The notes under the pieces were generated by a model. It was given only the letters and a program-made list of their open reading frames with translations, was not told where the DNA came from and made no database searches. A stretch of DNA of 42,244 nt from CAYTLW01 sp964438735 (GTDB taxonomy: Bacteria; Myxococcota_A; UBA9042): NCBI GenBank assembly GCA_964438735.1, contig CAYTLW010000062.1:1-42244 (forward strand), in the 5' to 3' direction. Of the stretch, positions 1 to 8,790 are shown one piece after another. How positions within the stretch are numbered: the first letter of the stretch is position 1; each line of letters starts with the position of its first letter. The position numbers were made by a program, and so were the translations under genes.

Positions 1-1
1 A

Positions 2-1882
2 GCACATAAGCCCAAGCACGCCGCCTACGCGATCGGCGACCCCATCGCCGGACTCAGGTTGGCCGGCGCGGTGGCCAATCGGGAGCGAACGCGCGTGCAC
101 CTGGTCTGGGACGCGCCGGAGGCGGCCGGGCTGACCGGGCAGCGCATCGAGCGCGCACCACGGCCAACCGGGCCCTGGCGGGTCGCAGCCAGCCCACCGA
201 TGACCCGACGCTCTGTGGAGTTGGACATCGCCCACACCACGGACTGGTTCCGGGTCGGTCTGGAGCGCGGTTCCCATATCACCTATGGCCAACCGATTCG
301 GGCCCAGCTGGTCGGCCGCTCGCCCTACCAGTTGGGCGACCGTGTGGTGCCATTTGCGCCCTATCACAAAGCGGTGGTCAGCGCGGTCGTGCACGCCCCT
401 GCCGCCCTGAGAGCGCCCGAAGTCGCCCCGCTGGTCCTGCTGGTCCATGGCAACAACGGCGTCTGCCGCGCCGAGGGCGACGTGGACTACTGCGAGATGA
501 CCATGGTGCGCGATCGGACCTGTCCGGACGGGATGCGCTGGACGCCCAACGCCCAGGGCATGGCGTGGCTGGCCGATACACTGGCCGCAGCGGGCATGGT
601 GGCGGTGGTCATCGACGCCAACACCACCAACTGCATCCCTTTGCCGGGCACGGTTCAGGGCCGGGTGACGTTGATGCTGGAGCACCTGCGACAGTGGCGG
701 ATCTGGGGCACTGGCGGCGGCCGGCCATTCGGTCCTCGATGGGCCGGGCGGGTGGACCTCAGCAAGGTGGCCATCGTCGGCCACAGCAACGGCGCTGAAG
801 CGGCGGCGCTGGTGCCCGAGATGTTGGGCCGCAGCCGCTGGGATGCGACGCTGAAAGGCGTCGATGTGGGCGCCATCGTCAGCGTGGCGGCGAGCGATTC
901 GCTCCTGTCCGTGGTGGATGGCCCGGCGTTGCTGACGGTGCTCGGCTCATGCGACCAGCAGGTCACCTTCATGGACGGCAAGCGCATCCACGACCGCTCC
1001 CTGCCGGCCCGGCGTGCGCCGCTGGCCGAGGCGCTGATCATCGGCGCCAATCACAACGGCTTCAACTCCCGCTGGCTGATGGACGAAGCCATGGACTCCC
1101 CCTCGGGTTCCATGGAGACCGCCTGCCCCAACGCCATGAAGCTCCCCGGCGAGGTGCAGCGTCGCCTGCTTGGCCTGCTGGCTTCCAGCTTCATCGACGC
1201 CGTCGTGCGGCAGGACGTGCAGCCCGAGGCCTTCATGCGGGCTGAGGCGCCGACCCCGAGCGCGTTCGAGGCTTACCTGGAGCAGAAGGTGGAGATGCGG
1301 TGGTCCTACGCCGACCCGATCCGCCAGGTCATCGACCCCTTCGATGGCCGCGATCCGAAGATGCGCAACGCCCTGGGCGGCCAGAATCGATTTGTCGGTT
1401 TCAAGCTGGCTGCGCGCTGCTTCGCGCGGGATTGCGATGGCGAGTTCGACCACCCGGTCTGGGCGCTGCGCCTGGAGTGGCAGCAGGCGGACGCACGGGC
1501 CATCTTCCCACTGGGCAACTTCGACGCGAGTTCATTCAGCGTGTTGTCCTTCCGGGCCTCCCAATGCCTGCACGGTGAGCACAACCGCGCCGATCACGAT
1601 CGGGATCTGCTCATCCGCCTGGTCGATGCGGCCGGCAACGAGGCCACCATGCGCCTGTCCGAGGCCGGTCGGCTGCGCTTCCCGTCGACCCTGGCCAGGC
1701 CCAAACCCAAGCTCCCCTATATGCGCGAGCAGCTGCATACCGTGCGCATGCCGCTGGCGGCGTTCAAGAGTCGGAATGACCGCCTCGACCTGACTCGGCT
1801 GACCACCATCAGTCTGGAGACCGCCGTGCCCGGTCATCATCGCGGCGCCATCGTGCTTTCGCAGCTCGAGCTGTCCCGGTAG
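2..1882 (+). CDS. Alpha/beta-hydrolase-fold protein, 5' truncated
   Basis: The reading frame is open from the window edge, so the true start and any signal peptide lie upstream. A TTG at 59 is only an internal codon. The first ~100 residues look like a fibronectin-III-type beta sandwich (VHLVWDAPEA...). A hydrolase core follows: LLVHGNNG for the oxyanion region (about nt 440-463), GHSNGAE with the nucleophile Ser at 785-787, and ANHNGF with a candidate catalytic His at 1052-1054. This order matches secreted lipase/dienelactone-hydrolase-like esterases. The last ~190 residues form another predicted beta-rich domain, possibly carbohydrate- or surface-binding. Several paired Cys fit export. The substrate cannot be told. 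The next gene starts 116 bases downstream, so cotranscription is possible. Confidence 0.8.
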   Translation, partial: AHKPKHAAYAIGDPIAGLRLAGAVANRERTRVHLVWDAPEAAGLTGQRIERAPRPTGPWRVAASPPMTRRSVELDIAHTTDWFRVGLERGSHITYGQPIRAQLVGRSPYQLGDRVVPFAPYHKAVVSAVVHAPAALRAPEVAPLVLLVHGNNGVCRAEGDVDYCEMTMVRDRTCPDGMRWTPNAQGMAWLADTLAAAGMVAVVIDANTTNCIPLPGTVQGRVTLMLEHLRQWRIWGTGGGRPFGPRWAGRVDLSKVAIVGHSNGAEAAALVPEMLGRSRWDATLKGVDVGAIVSVAASDSLLSVVDGPALLTVLGSCDQQVTFMDGKRIHDRSLPARRAPLAEALIIGANHNGFNSRWLMDEAMDSPSGSMETACPNAMKLPGEVQRRLLGLLASSFIDAVVRQDVQPEAFMRAEAPTPSAFEAYLEQKVEMRWSYADPIRQVIDPFDGRDPKMRNALGGQNRFVGFKLAARCFARDCDGEFDHPVWALRLEWQQADARAIFPLGNFDASSFSVLSFRASQCLHGEHNRADHDRDLLIRLVDAAGNEATMRLSEAGRLRFPSTLARPKPKLPYMREQLHTVRMPLAAFKSRNDRLDLTRLTTISLETAVPGHHRGAIVLSQLELSR

Positions 1883-1998
1883 CGCCCGCCCCGCCCCATG
1901 GCGCGACTTGCCCCGCGGGCCCGGCGCCACCATGATTCCCTCCCCGGCCTCTGCTGTGGTCCCCGCGACCGCGAAACCATCCCTGCGCGACCGCGACC

Positions 1999-3879
1999 AT
2001 GGCCCCATTGCTCTTCATACATCCCGCGGGCCATCTCAATGAGCTGGTGATTCCCAGCGGCGCCATCAGCGCCATGAACAGCGCGCCAGGGCCGCGCCTG
2101 GGCCGCTATGCTTTCGAGGTCAGCGACGATGAGATCGCGGCCGCCGAAGTGATCGCCATCGACCTGCACTGGGCGCTGGCGCTCAATGGATTCGGGCCGC
2201 TGGTGGCACACATCCGAACGGTGGCCCCGACCACACCCATCGTGGTCGGCGGGATCAGCGCGAGCCACTACGCGGGCGAGTTGCTTCGCCGCCATGACAT
2301 CGACTACGTGGTCCAGGGCGATGCGGACACGGTCTTCCCGGCGCTGGTCGCCGACCTGCTCGCCGGTCGCACGCCGGGCCCGCTGGCCAACCTGCACCGT
2401 CGTCAGGCGTCGGCACCGGCGCTGCAACGCATGACCAGCGAAGAACTGAGCGCCACCGATTGCGTCAGCACCGACTGGTTTCCAACCGCGACTCGATTTG
2501 CTGCTTTTGAGGCGCACGCGTTCACGCCCTCGGCGACCATCCCGGTGGCGCGGGGTTGCAGCCATCGTTGCGACTTCTGTTACGGCTCCTTCGCCGCGAC
2601 GTTCGGCGAAGGCGTGCCCATCCGGTCGCCCGACGACACGGTGCGCATGGTCCGCGCCGCCAGCGAGAGCGGCCAGCCCGCCCTGCGCCTGATCGCCCTC
2701 AAACTGCCGCCGCGACACCTGGCCAACCTGTGCGAAGCGCTGGCCGCCGCCGGTCCCTTTCACTTTCCCGCCGGCGCCGGCTTCTACCTCTGCACGCCGC
2801 CCTCGGACCCCGACCTCATCGCGCTGGAGTCGGCGTTCGCGGACATGGTCTTCCTGTCGGCCATCGATCCCTTCGAGATCGTGCCCGGCACGCCGAGCAG
2901 TCGACAGGCACACGCTCGCGGCTGGCGTCGCGTGGCGGAGAGGGTGGCGGTGTCCAGTCGCCTGGTCCTGGACCTCTGGGTCACCCAGCCGGAACACCTG
3001 GCGGCGGCCCGGCGACGACTCCCGCAGGCGCCCGGCGAGCGGGTCAAGGTCAGCTATGGCGGGACCTGGAACGTGACGCGACCCATGGACGGTCGCTCAC
3101 CGCAGGACCTGGACCTTGTGCACCGCGCCGTGGCGCCCATCTGGACGTTCTACGCTGGCCACCTGCTGTCGCCGGCGCTGCATCGACTCCTGCGACCGTG
3201 GGCCTTGCTGGACGAGCTGGACGAGGAGCCAGAGTCCTCGCCACGTCCGGCGGGGCCGCTGGGCGCGTTTCATGACCTGGCGCTCAGCTGGTGGCGGAAG
3301 CATAGGCTCGCCGCCCTGCCCGGCTTGAGAGTCCGCGTCATTCCGTGCTCTTGGAAATCGGCTGGCACCTCACAGGGCTCCTCTTGGGATTCGGGTGGCA
3401 CCTCGCAAGCCGGCCCGCCGCAAGGCCGCACATCGCGAAGCACGTCCAATGAGCTGCGTACCCACGACGCCGCAGCCGTGACTTCGCTGGACGACCTGGC
3501 GCTCGACCCTGCAGAAGAAGGGGCGACGTTGGCGGGTGGCTGGGACCATCGCGGCGTCACCCTGCGCGCCCGCCTGGGGCCCACGCGAGCCCGGGCACTG
3601 GTCCTGGTGCCGTGCCCTCTGGGCGGCGAGCAGCGGTTGGACGGCCGTTGGATCGCCGCGGTGGGCGGCGCCGGACTGCTGACCGTGGCGTTGCCGCGGA
3701 TCGAAGCTCCCCGGGCGCTGCTGGTGGAGGTGGCCATCCGTGTCCAGGAGGCGATGATCGGCGTGATGGACGAAGAAGGGGTCGTTGTGGCGCGCGGCAG
3801 GGTGGATATGGGCTACCTGCGCCAAGGTGTGGACAGCGGCGGCTTCAACGGTCCCGCGGCGGTGAACCACCATGGCTAG
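1999..3879 (+). CDS. B12-binding-type radical SAM protein
   Basis: A 626-residue protein. Residues 1-130 look like a cobalamin-binding (Rossmann-like) domain: IDLHWALALNGF, IVVGGISAS (81-89) and VVQGDAD (104-110) are typical of B12-dependent radical SAM enzymes, though the classical DxHxxG motif is not complete. The [4Fe-4S]/SAM motif CX3CX2C is C187, C191 and C194. After the TIM-barrel region a low-complexity Ser/Thr/Trp linker (about residues 450-485) carries an 11-residue repeat, followed by a ~140-residue C-terminal domain of unknown fold. The ATG at 1999 lacks a clear Shine-Dalgarno sequence; it was chosen because the B12 domain begins at once. The gene overlaps the next radical SAM gene by 8 bases, suggesting translational coupling and a shared pathway. 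Known B12 radical SAM enzymes often methylate or rearrange unactivated carbons; the substrate here is unknown. Confidence 0.85.
   Translation: MAPLLFIHPAGHLNELVIPSGAISAMNSAPGPRLGRYAFEVSDDEIAAAEVIAIDLHWALALNGFGPLVAHIRTVAPTTPIVVGGISASHYAGELLRRHDIDYVVQGDADTVFPALVADLLAGRTPGPLANLHRRQASAPALQRMTSEELSATDCVSTDWFPTATRFAAFEAHAFTPSATIPVARGCSHRCDFCYGSFAATFGEGVPIRSPDDTVRMVRAASESGQPALRLIALKLPPRHLANLCEALAAAGPFHFPAGAGFYLCTPPSDPDLIALESAFADMVFLSAIDPFEIVPGTPSSRQAHARGWRRVAERVAVSSRLVLDLWVTQPEHLAAARRRLPQAPGERVKVSYGGTWNVTRPMDGRSPQDLDLVHRAVAPIWTFYAGHLLSPALHRLLRPWALLDELDEEPESSPRPAGPLGAFHDLALSWWRKHRLAALPGLRVRVIPCSWKSAGTSQGSSWDSGGTSQAGPPQGRTSRSTSNELRTHDAAAVTSLDDLALDPAEEGATLAGGWDHRGVTLRARLGPTRARALVLVPCPLGGEQRLDGRWIAAVGGAGLLTVALPRIEAPRALLVEVAIRVQEAMIGVMDEEGVVVARGRVDMGYLRQGVDSGGFNGPAAVNHHG
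3348..3413 (+). repeat. In-frame tandem 33-bp repeat inside the B12 radical SAM gene
   Basis: Two adjacent 33-bp units (3348-3380 and 3381-3413). Their first 24 bases differ at 3 positions; each begins CTCTTGG and carries TGGCACCTC. They encode two 11-residue units, SWKSAGTSQGS and SWDSGGTSQAG. The patch joins the radical SAM core to the C-terminal domain and looks inserted. Confidence 0.7.
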
Positions 3880-5212
3880 TTCGGCAAATGGAGGGCTCCT
3901 CGGTGTGGGTCGGGCCGCGCGTCGGCGACTGCGAGCCCTGTTCAGTTCATCGGTCAACGACACGTGGATCACCTGCCAGGACTGCGGCCGGGTATTGGAA
4001 GCTCAAGCCCTGGTGCGAGACGACGAGGTCTGGCTTGTCGGTCGATGCCCCGAGCACGGGCCAAGTCGGAGCCTGCAGTCTCGTCATCCGGCCTGGTACC
4101 GCACCCTGGAGCTGATGCTGCCGGCGACGACGCGGCCACTGGCCGAGCTTGACCTGGCCGACGAGCGGGAACGCATCCGCGGCGTATTCATCGACCTGAC
4201 GGAGCGCTGCAATCTCGCCTGCCCGAACTGCTTGACCAACGCCGCCACCGACGCCGTCGCGCCGACACCTGACCTGGACGCGGTTCGACGTGCCCTGGCC
4301 AGGTTGCTGCCCCAGCGACCGGTGCTCTACCTCACAGGCGGAGAGCCCACGTTGCATGGGGATCTGCTGGGCTGGATCGAGACGCTCCACGGCGACGGCT
4401 ATGACGTCAAGCTGCTGACCAACGGTCTGCGCCTGCGCAATCGGGCCTTCTGTGAAGACCTGTCCCGCGCCGGCGTGCGGTGGGTCCTGCTGCAATTCGA
4501 CAGCACCAGCGAACAAGCGCTGCGTGGCCTGCGCGGCCAGGCTGGGCTGGCAGCGATCCGGCAGCGGGTCCTGGCCAACCTCTCGGACAGCGGCATGAGC
4601 ATCGACCTGGCGTGCATGATCGACCGCCGGTTGAACTTCGACGAGATGGGCGACCTGCTTCGCCTGGGATTTGCCACGCCGGGCGTTCGACATGTGTCCT
4701 TCATGCCCGCTCGCCGACTGGGCCGTGGCGAGTTGACCGACGACGACAACCTGCTCGACGAGATGGACATGATGCGCGCCATCGCGGAGCAGACGGACGG
4801 CGCCATCCGGCCACGCGACTGGCTGACGTTCTTTGCCAGCGCCGCCCTGCTGCACCGGCTCAGCGGCTCGGTCGACCTGGCACCTCGACGCTGCTTTCTA
4901 CCGCTGCCGCTGGTCGGCGATGCCGGCCGATTCCGACCGATCACCCGCCTGTCGGGCACCTTGTCCAGCCGCCAGAACCTGCACGCCGTGGCGCGCATGT
5001 TGTCGCGCGGTGGTCGCCTGGAGGCGGCCCCCTGGACCGAACGAACCCTGCTGACCTCGATCGAGACCTTCCGTGAACCGGGCTCCATCGACCTGGGCGA
5101 TGCGGCCCGCTGCACCCGCTACTACCTGGTCGGCGATCGGGTGCAGAAGGCCTGCCTGTACAACGTGGTCGACCGCCCGGCGCAGCAGCGGCAACGCCCG
5201 GCGGGCACGTGA
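3872..5212 (+). CDS. Radical SAM protein related to the MJ0619/Tes (tetraether lipid synthase) group
   Basis: A 446-residue protein. The N-terminus has a rubredoxin/zinc-ribbon-like pair, C35-x2-C38 and C59-P-E-H62-G. The radical SAM motif follows: TERCNLACPNC, with C113, C117 and C120. Further hallmarks are LTGGEPT (155-160), LLTNG, VLLQFDS, an isolated CFLPLPL, and near the end RCTRYYLVGDRVQKACLYN (C414, C428). This series (CPEHG ribbon, GGEPT, LQFD, RC..Y..G...C.YN) is how the archaeal MJ0619/Tes family and bacterial relatives look. Tes joins lipid tails by C-C bond formation; this protein is shorter than those I recall, so an equivalent reaction is inference. ATG at 3872 overlaps the upstream stop by 8 bases, so the two enzymes are probably co-translated. 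Confidence 0.85.
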   Translation: MASSANGGLLGVGRAARRRLRALFSSSVNDTWITCQDCGRVLEAQALVRDDEVWLVGRCPEHGPSRSLQSRHPAWYRTLELMLPATTRPLAELDLADERERIRGVFIDLTERCNLACPNCLTNAATDAVAPTPDLDAVRRALARLLPQRPVLYLTGGEPTLHGDLLGWIETLHGDGYDVKLLTNGLRLRNRAFCEDLSRAGVRWVLLQFDSTSEQALRGLRGQAGLAAIRQRVLANLSDSGMSIDLACMIDRRLNFDEMGDLLRLGFATPGVRHVSFMPARRLGRGELTDDDNLLDEMDMMRAIAEQTDGAIRPRDWLTFFASAALLHRLSGSVDLAPRRCFLPLPLVGDAGRFRPITRLSGTLSSRQNLHAVARMLSRGGRLEAAPWTERTLLTSIETFREPGSIDLGDAARCTRYYLVGDRVQKACLYNVVDRPAQQRQRPAGT

Positions 5213-5312
5213 ACCCCACGCCCGCGCGATCCCGGTCAAGCCCCGATTGCGACCGCAGGCGCCCCGCCCTACCTTTCCCTGGCTCGCAGCCCGATCTTCG
5301 ACAGGAGTCGAC

Positions 5313-6413
5313 ATGGCCCGCCTGTTCATCAGCGCCACCCACCAGAACGTGGGCAAGACCACCACCAGCCTGGGGCTCTATGCGCTCTTCCGCTCCCTGG
5401 GCAAACGCGTGCACTTCATCAAGCCGGTGGGACAGAGATTCGTCGAGAGCGACGCCGGCGAGGTGGCCGACGAGGACGCCGTGCTCATGCAGGTCTTCTT
5501 CGACCAGGACATGAAGCTGGCCAACATGAGCCCTGTGACCATCCCGGCCGGGTTTACCAGCCAGTACGTCTTCGACCGCAACGTGGACGAGATCTACGGC
5601 AAGATCGACGACGCCATGGCGACCATCGATCACAACGTGGACATCACCCTGATCGAGGGCACGGGCCACGCAGGAGTCGGTTCGGTCATCGACGCTTCGA
5701 ACCCGGACGTGGCTGCCCACCTGGACGCCAAGGCGATCATCATCGCCGGGCCGGGCGTGGGCCGTCCCATCGACGAGATCTGCCTCAACAAGGCGCTCTT
5801 CGACCTGGCCGGGGTCGAAGTCGTCGGCGCCATCGTCAACAAGGTCACGCCCGATCGCCGCGACAAGCTCGAGCCCATCGTGCGCAAGGGGCTGGACAAC
5901 AAGGGCATCCGCTGCCTGGGCGTGATGCCCCATAACGTCGGCTTGACGGTGCCCACGGTGGAGCAGCTGGTCGACGAGTTGAAGCTCGAGGTGATCGCCG
6001 GCGCCGAGTACCTGAACAACAAGGTGCACAACACCATCGTCGCCGCCATGACGCCGCCCAATACCATCACCTGGATCAAGGACGGCACGTTCATGATCAC
6101 GCCGGGCGATCGCATCGACAACGTGCTCGTGGCGGTGGCCGCCAACCTGGTCGGCAAGGCCAAGCAGACCGGGCAGGTCTCGGGCATCCTGCTGTCCGGC
6201 GGCATCCGGCCCGACGCGACCATGATGGGCCTGCTGCGCGACGCTCATGTGCCGATTCTGCTGACGCCCGAGGACACCTATCACATCTCGGCCGCCGTTG
6301 AGGGGCTGGTGGTGAAGATCGGTCCCAAAGATGGCGACAAGGTCCAGATGGCGGCGGATATGATCCGCGAATATGTGGATGTGGATGCCTTGCTGGCGGC
6401 TTTGGGGCTCTAA
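5313..6413 (+). CDS. P-loop ATPase with DRTGG domain (Pta N-terminal-like)
   Basis: A 366-residue protein from ATG 5313, with AGGAG at 5303-5307. The same frame is open further upstream but lacks protein-like sequence there. The N-terminal half is a BioD/cobyrinate-synthase-like P-loop domain, with ATHQNVGKTTTS as Walker A (K15) and IEGTGHAGVGSVIDAS further on. The C-terminal half (from about residue 200) resembles the DRTGG domain, with LSGGIRPDATMM and VPILLTPEDTYH. This two-domain arrangement equals the regulatory N-terminus of long bacterial phosphotransacetylases, here without the catalytic PTA domain. Stand-alone versions are known but poorly characterised. Its stop overlaps the stop of the convergent transporter gene. 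Confidence 0.85.
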   Translation: MARLFISATHQNVGKTTTSLGLYALFRSLGKRVHFIKPVGQRFVESDAGEVADEDAVLMQVFFDQDMKLANMSPVTIPAGFTSQYVFDRNVDEIYGKIDDAMATIDHNVDITLIEGTGHAGVGSVIDASNPDVAAHLDAKAIIIAGPGVGRPIDEICLNKALFDLAGVEVVGAIVNKVTPDRRDKLEPIVRKGLDNKGIRCLGVMPHNVGLTVPTVEQLVDELKLEVIAGAEYLNNKVHNTIVAAMTPPNTITWIKDGTFMITPGDRIDNVLVAVAANLVGKAKQTGQVSGILLSGGIRPDATMMGLLRDAHVPILLTPEDTYHISAAVEGLVVKIGPKDGDKVQMAADMIREYVDVDALLAALGL

Positions 6414-7318
6414 CGCAACGAGCTGCGCCTGGCGACATACAATCCGAAAAGCACGGTCACGCCGCCGGCGATCTGCAGGGGGCCGAGGGCTTCGTCCAGG
6501 ATCAGGAAGGCCAGGATGGCCGCGCCCACCGGCTGTACCAGCAGCGAGACCGAGCCGAAGGATGCGGGCAGGTGGCGGAAGGCGTAGGCGACCATGCCCT
6601 GGCCGAAGACGTGCACCAGGGCTGCCAGGGCGAGCAGGATCAGCAGGGCCTGCCAGGTGGGGATGACCAGGGATTCGTCCGCCAGCAGGGATAGAGGCAG
6701 CAGGGCCAGGGTGCAGGCGATGCTGCTCCAGGTCATCAATTCTACGGTGCCGAAGCGGGCGCGCAGGCGCTTGATGGAGAGCTGGTAGCTGGCATAGAAG
6801 ACCGCGGTGAGCAGGCCGAGGCCGTCGCCGAGCAGGTGATCGCTGCTGAGCTGGATGCTGGCGCTCATGAGCACCACCGTGCCGCCGATGGCCAGGACCA
6901 GGCCGAGCAGGAAGCCGCGGGTGATCCTCTCGCCGAGGAAGAGCCAGGCCACGGCCGTGACCCCGATGGGTGCGAAGTTGGCCAGCAGGGTGGCGTTGGC
7001 CACGGTGGTGTACTCGATGGATCGATGCCAGACGGCCAGGTCGCCGGCGAAGAGCAGGCCGGGCACCGACATGGCGGCCACATCGGCCAGCTTTGGCCGG
7101 CGCATCACCGGCCGGCCCGCCAGCGCCGATCCGCCGCCCAACAACGCCAGCACGGGCACGGCAAAGAGCAGTCGATAGAACGCTGTGACCGTCGGCCCGG
7201 TCTCGCTCAGCCGAACCAGGATCGGCGCACACGCAATCGCCAACGCCCCCGCAACCAGCGCCAGCAAGGCGACGCGAGCATGGCCGCGTTTATCGGCGCG
7301 TGGGGACTTGTTCGTCAC
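6410..7318 (-). CDS. DMT-superfamily transporter (two EamA domains)
   Basis: A 302-residue polytopic protein with about ten hydrophobic segments in two EamA-type halves. Halves of this kind usually carry motifs like those seen here: TVTAFYRLLFAVPVL, TTVANATLLANFAPIGVTAVAWLFLGE in the first and ASFGSVSLLVQPVGAAILAFLILDEALGP in the second. The family exports or imports small metabolites across the inner membrane; the substrate cannot be predicted. The start is a GTG at 7318 with GAGG about ten bases upstream. Its stop codon (6410-6412) interlocks with the stop of the convergent gene (6411-6413). Upstream lie a short palindrome (7361-7377) and a structured repeat that may act as a leader. Confidence 0.88.
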   Translation of the reverse strand: MTNKSPRADKRGHARVALLALVAGALAIACAPILVRLSETGPTVTAFYRLLFAVPVLALLGGGSALAGRPVMRRPKLADVAAMSVPGLLFAGDLAVWHRSIEYTTVANATLLANFAPIGVTAVAWLFLGERITRGFLLGLVLAIGGTVVLMSASIQLSSDHLLGDGLGLLTAVFYASYQLSIKRLRARFGTVELMTWSSIACTLALLPLSLLADESLVIPTWQALLILLALAALVHVFGQGMVAYAFRHLPASFGSVSLLVQPVGAAILAFLILDEALGPLQIAGGVTVLFGLYVARRSSLR

Positions 7319-7358
7319 AACGCTGCCGCCTCGTGGAGTCCCCGGTCACAGCGACCAG

Positions 7359-7442
7359 GTGACGGAGTTACTCCGTCGCCACGCAGTGGGAAAGCCGGAA
7401 AAATGACACTTTTTCCGGCTTGGGGCCGAGCCCCGGCCCCCA
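7359..7442 (-). repeat. Structured intergenic repeat, copy 1
   Basis: Read on the minus strand it has three parts. First is a GC-rich hairpin, GGGGC-TCG-GCCCC. Second is a perfect 12-bp stem (AAGCCGGAAAAA / TTTTTCCGGCTT, at 7392-7421) with a 6-base loop. Third, after CCCACTGCGTG, is a further stem (7361-7377 core). It begins right after the pfp stop and ends about 40 bases before the EamA gene. About 60 bases match 41286-41350 with only a few differences. Candidate cis-regulatory RNA, REP-like element or readthrough modulator. Confidence 0.7.
7361..7377 (-). promoter_or_regulatory. Palindrome upstream of the EamA transporter gene
   Basis: GACGGAGT-T-ACTCCGTC is a perfect 8-bp inverted repeat with a one-base centre, 43-59 bases before the transporter start. 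As DNA it could be an operator. As RNA it is the third hairpin of the structured repeat described at 7359-7442. Function is inferred. Confidence 0.4.
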
Positions 7443-7446
7443 ACCA

Positions 7447-8643
<1,197 letters not shown>

Positions 8644-8790
8644 TTGCACTTCCCTATGTGGGTGGGTCGAACGTCAACGAAAGAGGTCTGCGCTGCCGGC
8701 GGCAGCATGTAGCACAGCCTGCGACAGAGATGCCAGTGCAGGCAGAGGCGGGGGTCCGCCCGCTTGTATTCGTCGTGGCGAGGCGAGGCG

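Noticed and set aside
3361..3410. Two TGGCAC motifs resembling sigma-54 promoter -24 elements
   Set aside because: They are inside a coding repeat and lack the TTGCA-type -12 element at the right distance.
4941..7232. A long minus-strand open frame (763 codons) across 4941-7232
   Set aside because: It runs antisense to the Tes-like and DRTGG genes and out of frame through the EamA gene, all of which have family motifs. It has none.
7392..7421. Calling the 12-bp hairpin a standard intrinsic terminator
   Set aside because: The A/T run is inside the stem rather than a U tract after a GC stem, and further conserved hairpins flank it; a terminator role is not excluded but is not shown.
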